A stretch of DNA of 64,000 nt from Streptomyces tropicalis (GTDB lineage Bacteria > Actinomycetota > Actinomycetes > Streptomycetales > Streptomycetaceae): positions 226,073-290,072 of the forward strand of contig NZ_JARJBB010000009.1 in assembly GCF_029269835.1 (NCBI RefSeq), in the 5' to 3' direction. Positions 31,926-40,781 of this stretch are shown here, one piece after another. The position numbers and the translations under genes were made by a program. The notes beneath the pieces were generated by a model. The model was not told the origin of the DNA. It saw only the letters and a list, made by a program, of their open reading frames with translations, and ran no database searches. Each line of letters starts with the position of its first letter. Positions within the stretch are counted from its first letter, which is position 1.

Positions 31926-32798
31926 GTGAAGTTGGGGCTGCACTACTGGAACTTCTCAACCCCCGCCGATCCGGCGCAGATCGCTCCCACCCTGGCCGAG
32001 ACCGCTCGGGTCGCGGAGCAGGCGGGCTTCGCCTCGTTCAGCGTGATGGATCACTACTTCCAGATGGAGACGCCGGCCTCCGCGGCCGACGAGCCGATGC
32101 TCGAGGGATACACGGCCCTCGGCTATGTGGCGGCGCTGACCGAGCGCATGACCTTGGGGCTGCTCGTCACGGGCGTGATGTACCGGCAGCCGGGCCTGCT
32201 GGCGAAGATCGTCACCACGCTCGACGTGCTCTCCGGCGGGCGCGCCCGCCTCGGCGTCGGCGCGTCCTGGTACGAGCGGGAGCAGCGCGGGCTCGGCGTG
32301 CCCGTGGTGCCGGTTGCCGAGCGCTTCGAACGGCTCGAGGAGACGCTGCAGATCTGCAAGCAGATGTGGAGCGACGACAACGGATCGTACGAGGGACGGC
32401 ACTTCCAGCTCGCTGAGACCCTCTGCGTGCCGGCACCGCTCACCCGGCCCCACCCGCCGATCATGATCGGCGGAGGCGGCGAGAAGAAGACGCTGCTGCT
32501 CGTGGCACGGCACGCGGATGCGTGCAACCTCTTCGGATCCAGCCCCGAGGACGTGGCACACAAGCTCGACGTCCTGCGCGCGCACTGCAGCGACGTGGGC
32601 CGCGACTACGACACGATCACCAAGACGGTGCTGGCGCTGCAGCCGCCGCTGGACGACCCGAAGGCATTCCTCACCCAGGCCGAGCAGTACGCCCGCCTCG
32701 GCATCACCGAGCTGCAGACGATGCCGGACGGCGACCCGGTCTCATTCGCCGAGCGGGTCGGCCAGGACGTGGTGCCGCACCTCGCGTCGATCGGCTGA
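31926..32798 (+). CDS. LLM-class F420-dependent oxidoreductase
   Basis: The 290-residue protein has a TIM-barrel luciferase-like fold: MKLGLHYWNFSTPAD at the start, MTLGLLVTGVMYRQPGLLAKIVTTLDVLSGGRARLGVGASWYE, and PPIMIGGGGEKKTLLLVARHAD. These are characteristic of F420-dependent members in actinobacteria, which transfer hydride from reduced F420 to unknown substrates. The GTG at 31926 has GGAGG upstream. It stands alone. The substrate cannot be read from sequence. Confidence 0.88.
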   Translation: MKLGLHYWNFSTPADPAQIAPTLAETARVAEQAGFASFSVMDHYFQMETPASAADEPMLEGYTALGYVAALTERMTLGLLVTGVMYRQPGLLAKIVTTLDVLSGGRARLGVGASWYEREQRGLGVPVVPVAERFERLEETLQICKQMWSDDNGSYEGRHFQLAETLCVPAPLTRPHPPIMIGGGGEKKTLLLVARHADACNLFGSSPEDVAHKLDVLRAHCSDVGRDYDTITKTVLALQPPLDDPKAFLTQAEQYARLGITELQTMPDGDPVSFAERVGQDVVPHLASIG

Positions 32799-33417
32799 CG
32801 GCGGCGGGGGGACCGGCCGCTGCCCACTGACCGCACCTGCCGGTGCCTGCCACACCCGTTGGGACTCCGCCTCCGAGTCGCCCTCACCGGCGACGGGACG
32901 GTGCACCCCTGAGCCGGGGGGTGGGCCGCGCCGCACCCCTCCGCCCAGGGGCGGGCCGTCGGTTCGCGGCGTCCCAGGCGGCCGGCGCGACCGTGTTGCC
33001 GGTCACCGTGCCCTTGGCACCGTCGACGGCGAACCGGTGCAGGACGCCGTCGGTGCCCAGCACCCACGACCGCCCTGGCGCTTCGGCCGCCCTGCTCCGC
33101 TACCACGCGCAGCGCCTTCGTCCTGCCGTGGGAAACCGCCTTGTCGGCCGCTTCGATCGCCGCAGCGGCCTGGGCGCGAGGGCCCCCGCCGCGCTCCGGC
33201 CGTCCCGGCCGCTCCAGCCGTCGCCGTCGAGCCTGGTCGAACGGGTCAACGCGCTGCGCGGCGCACACCGGCCCCGGCCCGGTCGGCCACGGCTACACGC
33301 AGGCCAGCCTCACGGAGGGCACCCAGTACACCTCCTTCCGCGTCTCCGGCCACGTCGTCGGCTGGTCCCGGGCACCCGCACCACCGGGCGTCGTCGACCG
33401 GCCTTGCCGGCCGGGAG
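32799..33417. other. Gap with decayed coding sequence
   Basis: Contains the PepSY-like remnant at 32940-33175 and otherwise high-GC sequence. No intact gene is seen. Confidence 0.5.
32940..33175 (-). pseudogene. Possible remnant of a PepSY-like secreted protein
   Basis: On the minus strand one frame reads AAAIEAADKAVSHGRTKALRVVAE, and after a shift another reads WVLGTDGVLHRFAVDGAKGTVTGNTVA. Together these resemble a PepSY repeat (helix, then strands ending in VDxxxGxV-type). No start, signal peptide or single open frame links them. This is a weak call. Confidence 0.3.
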
Positions 33418-35673
33418 TCAACGGCACTTGTGCGGACGGCACTTGGGGCGGGACGTCGGAAGGCCCGGCCCGGACGTGGCCCCGGGGGCCTTCCGCCTGC
33501 CGGGCCGGCCCGCGTGCTTGGTGGGCGCCGGGGTGGGAGAGGCGGAGGGGAGACCGGGCTCGTCGGTGCCCGTGCCGAGGGACGCGGGGGCGGGGAAGGG
33601 GAGGTCGGGCCGGCCGTTCAGGGCGTCGTGCATGTACCTGGTCCAGATCTGGGTCGGGATGTCGCCGCCGAACACCTTCTGGAGGCCGCCGACGCCCGCC
33701 AGGGACTGCAGCTGGGGATGGTCCGGGCTCTCCTTGAAGAGCACGACGGACGTCGCGAGTTGGCGGGTGTAGCCGACGAACCAGGCCGACCGGTAGTCGT
33801 CGGTGGTACCGGTCTTGCCCGCGGCGGTCCGGCCGAGGGCCCGGGCCCTGGTGCCGGTGCCCCGGGTGATGACGCCGCGCAGCACGTCGGTCACGTTGTC
33901 GGCGACCGACGCCGGCAGGGCGCGTACGGGGGCGGGAGCGGCGAAGCCGGGCCGGGCCGTCCCGTCGTGGGTCACTCGGGTCACCGAGTACGGCGTGACC
34001 TGCATCCCGGATGCGGCGAACGTGGCGTAGGCGCCCGCCATGCGGATGGCGCTCGGGGTCGAGGTGCCGATGTAGAAGCCGGCGCTCGGCGCGGCGAGGC
34101 TCTCGGGGCGCAGGCCCATCGCCTTCGCCGTCCGGGTCACGCGGGAGTGGCCGACGTCCTCGCCGAGCTGCACGTACGGCGTGTTGACCGACTGCTCCAT
34201 CGCCGTGCGCAGGGAGATGTACCCCCAGCGGTGGGGCGTGTCGTTGTGCTGGTGGAGGAGGCCGCTCGGGTCCTTCGCGTCGGTGACGTAGGCGCCCTGC
34301 TGATCCTTGATCCGTATGCCGTCGTCGCCGTCGAACCGGCTGGCCGGGGTGACCGGCGCCGGGGCCGTGCCCGGCTTCAGGACGGCCCCGTACTGGAGCG
34401 CGGAGGCGAGGACGACCGGTTTGAAGGTCGAGCCCACCGGGACGCCGGACGTGTCGGCGTTGTCCGCGTAGTGGGCACGCTCGTAGCCGGGTCCGCCGTA
34501 GACGGCCAGGATCCGGCCGGTGGCCGGGTCCACCGAGGCGGCGCCGGTCTGGACGTCCCGGTCGGCCGTCCGGTGGGCGGGGTCGAGGCGCTGCGCGCGT
34601 ATCCTCGCGACGGCTCCGGCCAGTTGCGCCGTCCTCAGGCGGTCGAAGGTGGTGTGGATGTGGTAGCCGCCCCTGCTCAGGCTGCTGTCGGTGATGCCGG
34701 GGTCCCGCTGCTGAGCGTACGACCGGGCCAGCTGGACCAGATAGCCGGCCTGTCCGGTGAGGCCCGAGCCGGGCGTCCACCTCCTGGGCGCCGGGAAGCC
34801 GGCCGCCGCGTACCGGGCGCGCTGCTGCTCCGTCAGCCTGCCGGTGCTCACCATGCGGTCGAGCACCCAGGACCAGCGTGCCTGCGCCCGTGCCCGCGCC
34901 CCGGGGGCGGAGTCGGCGTACTGGAAGAGGCTCGGCTCGTTGACCGCGGCGGCGAGGAAGGCGCCCTGGCTGACGTTCAGCTTCTCGACCGGGAGGTTGT
35001 AGTACACACGGGCGGCGGCCTCGATGCCGTTCGCCTGCCGGCCGAAGTAGCAGGTGTTCAGGTAGCCGTGGAGGATCTGCCGCTTGCTCATGCTCGCGCC
35101 GATCTTGGCGGAGATCAGGAGCTCCTTGAGCTTGCGGGACACCGTCTGCGACTGGTCGAGGTAGGTGTTCTTGACGAACTGCTGGGTGATCGTCGAACCG
35201 GACTGGACGGAGTCTCCCTGGGCCATGTGCACGATGGCGCGCGCGATGCCCTGCGGGTCGATGCCCGGGTCGGTGTAGAAGGAGGCGTTCTCGGCGGCGA
35301 TGAAGTCGCCCTGCACGCCCGCCGGGACCCGCGCCAGGGAGACGTTCTCCCGGTTGACGCTGCCGTCGGTCGCCAGCACCGTGCCGTCGGACCAGTAGTA
35401 GACGTTGTTCTGGAGCAACGTCGAGGGGTTGGGGTCGGGGATGGTGATCGCGGCATAGGCGTACCCGACGGCCGCGGCCACCGCACCGACGCCGAGCAGC
35501 AGGGACGCCAGCACCTGGCGCCACGAGGGCAGCCAGCGTCGCGCGCCCGCGCGGCCCGCTCTCGGATAGTCGATCCAGCGTCCGCGCGACGTGGTGCGGG
35601 CCGCGCCGCGGCGGCCCGCCGCACGACTGCCGGAGATGGTGCGCTGCGGCGGCCTGCGCCGGGTACCGCTCAT
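33418..35673 (-). CDS. Class A penicillin-binding protein
   Basis: Bifunctional peptidoglycan synthase of 751 residues. A basic cytoplasmic N-terminus is followed by one membrane anchor (VLASLLLGVGAVAAAVGYAYAAI). The GT51 glycosyltransferase domain has AAENASFYTDPGID, where Asn replaces the usual Asp next to the catalytic Glu, and QSGSTITQQFVKNTYL. The transpeptidase domain has PVGSTFKPVVLA (SxxK), EQSVNTPY (SxN) and AAGKTGTTDDYRSAW (KTG). A Pro/Ser/Lys-rich tail ends the protein. It lies 13 bp downstream of the GT2-deacetylase gene in one operon. Confidence 0.94.
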   Translation of the reverse strand: MSGTRRRPPQRTISGSRAAGRRGAARTTSRGRWIDYPRAGRAGARRWLPSWRQVLASLLLGVGAVAAAVGYAYAAITIPDPNPSTLLQNNVYYWSDGTVLATDGSVNRENVSLARVPAGVQGDFIAAENASFYTDPGIDPQGIARAIVHMAQGDSVQSGSTITQQFVKNTYLDQSQTVSRKLKELLISAKIGASMSKRQILHGYLNTCYFGRQANGIEAAARVYYNLPVEKLNVSQGAFLAAAVNEPSLFQYADSAPGARARAQARWSWVLDRMVSTGRLTEQQRARYAAAGFPAPRRWTPGSGLTGQAGYLVQLARSYAQQRDPGITDSSLSRGGYHIHTTFDRLRTAQLAGAVARIRAQRLDPAHRTADRDVQTGAASVDPATGRILAVYGGPGYERAHYADNADTSGVPVGSTFKPVVLASALQYGAVLKPGTAPAPVTPASRFDGDDGIRIKDQQGAYVTDAKDPSGLLHQHNDTPHRWGYISLRTAMEQSVNTPYVQLGEDVGHSRVTRTAKAMGLRPESLAAPSAGFYIGTSTPSAIRMAGAYATFAASGMQVTPYSVTRVTHDGTARPGFAAPAPVRALPASVADNVTDVLRGVITRGTGTRARALGRTAAGKTGTTDDYRSAWFVGYTRQLATSVVLFKESPDHPQLQSLAGVGGLQKVFGGDIPTQIWTRYMHDALNGRPDLPFPAPASLGTGTDEPGLPSASPTPAPTKHAGRPGRRKAPGATSGPGLPTSRPKCRPHKCR

Positions 35674-35686
35674 GACCTGACTGCTT

Positions 35687-38101
35687 TCAGTACCGGTGGG
35701 TGGTGTCGTGGGGAGGGGTCGCGTTCGGCCGGGGCTGCGGCTGAGCCTCGTACGGCCAGGGGTCCGGGTGGGACTCGTACGGTCCGGGCAGCGGGGCGGC
35801 CGCGTACGGTCCGGGGGCGGGGGCGGCCGCGTACGGTCCGGGCCGGGAGACGGCCGCGTACGGGTGCGGCGGCGCGACGCCTTCGGCGGCTTCCGGAGCC
35901 GGTTCCGGCCGCGCGGGGGCCGCGGTGCGGTCCTGACCGGTGGGCTCCGCTCCCGCCGGTGCCTGCAGGGTGCCGTAGCGCTCCATGCGCTGCCAGCGGA
36001 GCCGTGATCCGGACACGGCGGTGAAGACCGACTGGACCACCACCAGATACATGAGCTGGCGGTAGACGAACTGCTGCAACGGCAGGCTCCACAGCGGACC
36101 GGGGCGTTCGCCGTCCAGCCGGAACGCGTACAGGCCCATCGCGAGTTGCAGGAGAAGGAAGGCGAGCCACAGGGCGGTGATCCGGACCGGGTCCAGGAAG
36201 AGCAGGCCGTACAGGGCGAAGACGTCCACGACCGGCGCGAGCAGGGGCAGCAGCACCTGGAAGAGGAGGAGGTAGCCCAGCCCCCGGCGGCCCAGCTTCC
36301 CGGCGGCGCCTCGCTGGACCAGCGCGCCCCGGTGCTTCCACATCGCCTGGAGAGTGCCGTAGCACCAGCGGTACCGCTGCCGCCACAGGGCGTTCAGGGA
36401 CGCGGGTGCCTCGGTCCAGGCCACCGCGCCCTCCTCGTACACCACGCGCCAGCCGGCGCGGCACAGCGCCATGGTGAGGTCGGTGTCCTCGGCGAGGGTG
36501 ACGTCGCTGACGCCCCCGAGGGCGAGCAGTGCCCGGCGGCGGAAGGCACCGACCGCACCCGGCACCGTCGGCATGCACTCGGCGAGGTCGAACAGGCGGC
36601 GGTCGAGGTTGAAGCCGACCACGTACTCGATGTGCTGCCAACGGCCCAGCAGCCCGCCGCGGTTGACGACCTTGGCGTTGCCGGAGACGGCCCCCACGCG
36701 CGAATCGGCGAAGGGCTGCACGATCGTGCGGACGGTGTCGGGTTCGAAGACCGTGTCACCGTCGACCATGACCACCAGGTCGCAGGAGGCCGCGGCGAGC
36801 CCGGTGTTGAGCGCGGCCGGTTTGCCCGCGTTCTCCTGCCGGATCACCCGCACCCCCGGCAGCCCGAGCGCCTCCACCAGATCCGCGGTGCCGTCGGTGG
36901 AGCCGTCGTCCACCACGATGATCTCCACCGGGTGGTCCGAGGCGGACAGCGAGCGCACGGCCGCCTCGATTCCGGCGCTCTCGTTGTACGCGGGGACGAT
37001 GACGCTGACCGGTTCGGTCACCGGCGGCCCCCAGGACCTGCTCCGGCGCCCCGTCCGCAGCCGCCGGTGCCGGCGGGCCGCGACCACCACGACCACCGCG
37101 CGCAGCACGCTGACCGCCCCGGCCGCGTACATCAGCACGCCCAGCAGCCACACGACCCGGTCGCCTGCCTGCAGCGCCGTGACGAGGGCCATGCCCTGGA
37201 GGCGGTCGCCCGGTCCGGCGAACTGGACGGGACCGGCCATGCCGACGGCGGCGCCGACCGTCGCGAACCGGAAGCCCCGCGCCTTGAGCCGGGGGATCAG
37301 GGTGTTCAGCGCGGCGACGGTCTGGGAGCGGTCGCCTCCGCCGTCGTGCATCAGCACGATCTGCCCGGCGTGCCCGCGCGGGGTCGCGTTCGCGACGATG
37401 CGGTCCGTGCCGGGACGCTGCCAGTCCTCGGCGTCCTGGGTGGAGAGCACCGTGACGTAGCCCGCCGCGCCGGCCTGCTTGACGACGGACCAGTCGGCGT
37501 CGTCCAGCGCGTCGTTCTCCGAGGAGTACGGCGGCCGCAGCAGGGCGGTGGTGATCCCGGCCGCGCCGGTCACCGCCAGCTGGGTCTCGCGCAGTTCCAG
37601 GGACCGCTGCCAGGGAGCGAGGCGGGACAGGTCGGGGTGGGTGAAGGTGTGGATGCCGATCTGGTGGCCCTCGGCGACGATCCGGCGGACGAGTTCCGGG
37701 TGGGCCACGACCTCGGTGCCGACGACGAAGAAGGTGGCCCGCACGTGGTTGCGGCGCAGCACGTCGAGGATGCGGGGCGTCCAGACGGGGTCGGGGCCGT
37801 CGTCGAAGGTGAGGGAGACGGTGCGGTCCTTGGACCGTGCGGTGTGCACGGCGCCGGCGGCGTTCGCGATCACCGGGCCGCCGCGGGTCACCCGGGCGGG
37901 CACCGTGCCGCTGCCTCCGCGGGCACCGGTCACGTCGTCCGGGGTGATCCCGAACATGTGGTGGGTGTACCCCTGCAGCAGAAGGGCCGTCGACAACGTC
38001 ACGGCGAGCACGCTCAGCAGCAGCCAGTGGGGGCGGGGGGTGGCGGTCCGGCGGGTACGGCTGCGGTGGGCGGGAGCGGTACGGCGGCGGCGATCGGTCA
38101 C
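35687..38101 (-). CDS. Polysaccharide deacetylase-GT2 fusion protein (MatB-like)
   Basis: An 804-residue bifunctional membrane protein. A first membrane helix is followed by an extracellular NodB deacetylase domain (VSLTFDDGPDP, HTFTHPDL, LRPPYSSEND). Another hydrophobic region and a GT2 synthase then follow (VIVPAYNESAGIE, VDDGSTDGT, MVDGDT, LAEDTDLT, RQRYRWCYG), then membrane helices. The tail is made of G-P-Y-A/E repeats. This resembles MatB of the mat locus, which makes a beta-1,6-GlcNAc-type polymer for hyphal aggregation. The GTG at 38101 has AAGG at good spacing; an earlier GTG overlaps the upstream stop. Confidence 0.88.
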   Translation of the reverse strand: MTDRRRRTAPAHRSRTRRTATPRPHWLLLSVLAVTLSTALLLQGYTHHMFGITPDDVTGARGGSGTVPARVTRGGPVIANAAGAVHTARSKDRTVSLTFDDGPDPVWTPRILDVLRRNHVRATFFVVGTEVVAHPELVRRIVAEGHQIGIHTFTHPDLSRLAPWQRSLELRETQLAVTGAAGITTALLRPPYSSENDALDDADWSVVKQAGAAGYVTVLSTQDAEDWQRPGTDRIVANATPRGHAGQIVLMHDGGGDRSQTVAALNTLIPRLKARGFRFATVGAAVGMAGPVQFAGPGDRLQGMALVTALQAGDRVVWLLGVLMYAAGAVSVLRAVVVVVAARRHRRLRTGRRSRSWGPPVTEPVSVIVPAYNESAGIEAAVRSLSASDHPVEIIVVDDGSTDGTADLVEALGLPGVRVIRQENAGKPAALNTGLAAASCDLVVMVDGDTVFEPDTVRTIVQPFADSRVGAVSGNAKVVNRGGLLGRWQHIEYVVGFNLDRRLFDLAECMPTVPGAVGAFRRRALLALGGVSDVTLAEDTDLTMALCRAGWRVVYEEGAVAWTEAPASLNALWRQRYRWCYGTLQAMWKHRGALVQRGAAGKLGRRGLGYLLLFQVLLPLLAPVVDVFALYGLLFLDPVRITALWLAFLLLQLAMGLYAFRLDGERPGPLWSLPLQQFVYRQLMYLVVVQSVFTAVSGSRLRWQRMERYGTLQAPAGAEPTGQDRTAAPARPEPAPEAAEGVAPPHPYAAVSRPGPYAAAPAPGPYAAAPLPGPYESHPDPWPYEAQPQPRPNATPPHDTTHRY

Positions 38102-38115
38102 GTCAGGGCCTTGGT

Positions 38116-38889
38116 TCACTTCACGGGCTTGTGGGACGTCCCGAGGGCACGCCCGTGGGAGGAGGGCGTCGGGGCCGGGGTCGGGGTGGGGGTGGCGGTG
38201 GCCGTCGGGGAGGCCGCCGCGGTGGGCGCGGACGCGGCCGCGGGGGCGGCCGGGGCAGCCGTCCGGCCGGCCGCGGCGGAGGCCGTCCGGACGGTTGCCG
38301 GGCGAGTGTCCCCGTGCGTCGCCGTGGCGCCTGCGCCCTCCGTCGCGTGGCCCGTGCCGGACGGGGAGTCGGGAGCGGTCACGCGGGGCGTGGCGGGTCG
38401 GTCGGCGCCCGCCTGCGGGACGAACGGGGCGCTGATGCCGGGGCCGCCCAGCATGGTGCTGATCAGCAGGGCGACGTAGCCGCCTGCGGGAATCACCAGG
38501 AGCCGTGCGGCGCGCCGCACGAGGCGCTGGCGCCGTCCTGAGGAGTCCACGAACACCGGCCGCGCCGACTCGCTCTCCGACGGGTCCGGGCCCGGCCCGG
38601 ATTCCGGTGCGGGCACGAACGGGACGGGCCGTGTGCCGGTCTCCGGGGCCTCCACGGTCAGGACGTCGCCGTGGTCGGCCTCCCAGGGCGCCGGGCTGGG
38701 CGCCCCCTGCGCGAGCTGCACCGGGTCCCAGTACAGCGTGGCCGTGTCGCCGCCGTACCCCTCGTGGCCGTGGACCTCGCCGCCGTGTCCGTGGTGGCCG
38801 TACCCCTCGTGGCCGTACGCATACGCGTACCCGGCACCGCCGTACGGATCCTCCCCGTACGCCCCGCCGTTTCCGTCCGTCCACTGCAC
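38116..38889 (-). CDS. Proline-rich membrane protein of the polysaccharide operon
   Basis: A 257-residue protein beginning MQWTDGNGGAYGEDPYGG. A Gly/Tyr/His-rich N-terminus of about 70 residues and a linker are followed by a single membrane segment (LLVIPAGGYVALLISTMLGGPG) and an Ala/Pro/Thr-rich outer tail. It is the first gene of the operon with the GT2-deacetylase, 14 bp from its likely start. The position suggests an accessory role like MatA, but sequence alone does not prove homology. Confidence 0.65.
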   Translation of the reverse strand: MQWTDGNGGAYGEDPYGGAGYAYAYGHEGYGHHGHGGEVHGHEGYGGDTATLYWDPVQLAQGAPSPAPWEADHGDVLTVEAPETGTRPVPFVPAPESGPGPDPSESESARPVFVDSSGRRQRLVRRAARLLVIPAGGYVALLISTMLGGPGISAPFVPQAGADRPATPRVTAPDSPSGTGHATEGAGATATHGDTRPATVRTASAAAGRTAAPAAPAAASAPTAAASPTATATPTPTPAPTPSSHGRALGTSHKPVK

Positions 38890-38977
38890 GACTCGTGTCC
38901 CCTGTCCCGGTCGGCCGACGCGGCCGTCCACAAGGACAGAGCGCGGCGGGCCGGAACTGTTACACCTCCCGCACAGC

Positions 38978-39439
38978 TCACCCCTCGGACATCCACTTCA
39001 CCACGGCTTCTCCGCAATCGGCCGTCTGCGCGTAGAACGCCCTCAGTTCCTGGTGAGCCGCCGCGAAGGCGCCCCACGTCTCGAGCTCCGCGACCGCGCC
39101 GCCGTAGCGCGGCAGCAGGTCGTCCCGGGCGGCATCCCACAGCGCCTCGAAGTCGGCCGCCGCGAGGAACCCGGCCACCTGACGGGCCTGGGCCGCCGTC
39201 AGCACCAGGAGCGGCGCCTTGCGCCGGTCGGCGCGGAACACCGGCAGGCCGCCGAGCACGGCCTGGCCCCGGGGCCGGCTCCGGACCGGGGGACGCGAAG
39301 GAGCGCCGGCGTAGATGCGCTCCTGGTCCCGGCAGCGCGGGACGGTCTCCGCACCGTCCTCGAAAAGCCGTTCCAGCCATGTCGCGCTGTTGCGCAGCGC
39401 CGAAGGCGGCACCGCGCGCAGACGGAGGTACGCACTCAT
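38978..39439 (-). CDS. DUF1877 (YfbM-like) protein, chromosomal
   Basis: A 153-residue protein with the DUF1877 opening MSAYLRLRAVPPSALRNSATWLERLFED. It continues with VLGGLPVFRADRRKAPLLVLTAAQARQVAGFL and ends in AFYAQTADCGEAVVKWMSEG. Function is unknown. The ATG at 39439 was chosen by family length. It is only distantly similar to the DUF1877 protein in the integrated element. Confidence 0.85.
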   Translation of the reverse strand: MSAYLRLRAVPPSALRNSATWLERLFEDGAETVPRCRDQERIYAGAPSRPPVRSRPRGQAVLGGLPVFRADRRKAPLLVLTAAQARQVAGFLAAADFEALWDAARDDLLPRYGGAVAELETWGAFAAAHQELRAFYAQTADCGEAVVKWMSEG

Positions 39440-40068
39440 GCCAGAGGGAGCGCGCCGGGGCGTCCGGGCGTCACACGGCGCGGCCGGCACCCGGGGGCGG
39501 GCCGGGCACCGCCGGTCCCCCGGGTTGCCGCGGGGCCGGTCCCCCGGGTTGCCGCGGGGCCGGTCCCCCGGGTTGCCGCGGGGCCGGTCCCCCGGGTTGC
39601 CGCGGGGCCGGTCCCCCGGGTTGCCGCGGGGCCGGTCCCCCGGGTTGCCGCGGGGCCGGGGCCCCGGTCAGTGGTCGGGGCCCCGGCCCCCCGCCCCTCT
39701 CCGTGCCGCCCGCGGGAGGAGTCACGAACGGCCCCGGGAGTGGTCCGGTCCGGAGCGGGCTGCGGCGCCGGCGGAGCGGCCGCTCCGGCCCGCCCGGCAG
39801 CGAACCCGGCATTCCCCCAGCGCACGGGCCGCGCGAAGCGTCACCCGGCCCGGCGCGGGGGCGCACCGGCAGGGCTCCGCCGCCCCGGCACCCGCGGGCC
39901 GGAACCGGCGGCGACGGCCCCGGGGGGCGTCGTCGAAAAAACGCGTGGGACGAGCGATGCGTGGTGACACTTCCGTGACGGCGGACGCTGAACATCATGG
40001 GCCGTCGATGCGACCGGAGCGCGCTGGACGGCAGCACTCGCTACGAACCGGCGTGAACGAGGACGATC
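39440..40068. other. Non-coding stretch containing the 24-bp tandem repeat
   Basis: GC content is extreme and frames are open on several strands only because of composition. The segment before 40069 (lower GC, AAAAAACGCG) is the probable promoter region of the sigma-factor gene. Confidence 0.5.
39512..39655. repeat. Six tandem copies of a 24-bp unit
   Basis: The unit CCGGTCCCCCGGGTTGCC plus GCGGGG is repeated six times without interruption and almost without change. In one minus-strand frame it would encode G-P-A-A-T-R-G-T repeats. There are no unique spacers, so it is a minisatellite, not a CRISPR array. Confidence 0.92.
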
Positions 40069-40701
40069 TTGGGCCAGGTACGGCATCCCCGCCGCGCGCA
40101 GGCGCGCGACGGGGAACTGGGCGCGGCGGTCGCACGGGCCCAGGACGGCGACGAGACCGCCTTCGCGATCGCCTACCGGATCGTCCAGCCCGGCCTGCTC
40201 GGCTACCTGCGCGGCATCGTCGGCGACGACGCGGAGGACGTGGCGTCCGACGCCTGGCTGGAGATAGCCCGCGACTTCGGGCGCTTCAAGGGCGACGGCG
40301 CGGGCTTCCGCGGCTGGACCGCGACCATCGCCCGGCACCGGGCGCTGGACCATCTGCGCCGCCAGCGTGCGCGGCCCCGGGCGGGAGGGACCGAACAGGA
40401 CGTACTGGACCTGCCCGGCCCGCACAGCACTCATGAACAGGCGCTGGAGTCCCTCTCCACCGGGCGGGCACTGGAACTGGTCCGCGGACTGCCCCGGGAC
40501 CAGGCCGAGGCGGTGCTGCTGCGGGTCGTCGTCGGCCTGGACGGCCCCACCGCCGCACGCGTCCTCGGCAAGCGGCCGGGAGCGGTGCGCACCGCCGCCC
40601 ACCGGGGCCTGAAACGCCTCGCCGGCCAGCTGGGCATCGGCGGCGAGGCCGAGGAGGGTGTGACGGATGGGGCCTGCCGCACGCTGGGGAAGTCGACATG
40701 A
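40069..40701 (+). CDS. ECF-type RNA polymerase sigma factor
   Basis: A 210-residue sigma-70 family member. Region 2 is AFAIAYRIVQPGLLGYLRGIVGDDAEDVASDAWLEIARDFGRFKGDGAGFRGWTATIARHRALDHLRR, and region 4 is LVRGLPRDQAEAVLLRVVVGLDGPTAARVLGKRPGAVRTAAHRGLKRLA. The TTG start at 40069 has AGGA upstream. The next gene encodes a single-pass membrane protein that may be its anti-sigma partner, although no zinc-binding HxxxCxxC motif is seen there. Confidence 0.88.
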   Translation: MGQVRHPRRAQARDGELGAAVARAQDGDETAFAIAYRIVQPGLLGYLRGIVGDDAEDVASDAWLEIARDFGRFKGDGAGFRGWTATIARHRALDHLRRQRARPRAGGTEQDVLDLPGPHSTHEQALESLSTGRALELVRGLPRDQAEAVLLRVVVGLDGPTAARVLGKRPGAVRTAAHRGLKRLAGQLGIGGEAEEGVTDGACRTLGKST

Positions 40702-40781
40702 ACGACGACGGCAGCGGCCGGCGGGCGGGCGGGCCCGGCAGACCGCACGAAGAGGAACTGTGAACAGGAACGGAAGCGGAC

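Noticed and set aside
32518..36024. A 1168-residue plus-strand reading frame across the PBP region
   Set aside because: It is the complement of the class A PBP gene, which has all catalytic motifs; the plus frame is Gly/Arg-rich without a domain.
36146..38479. A 777-residue plus-strand protein
   Set aside because: Shadow of the deacetylase-GT2 gene; no family features.
39512..39655. CRISPR array
   Set aside because: Repeats are contiguous with no unique spacers and no cas genes are near; it is a minisatellite.
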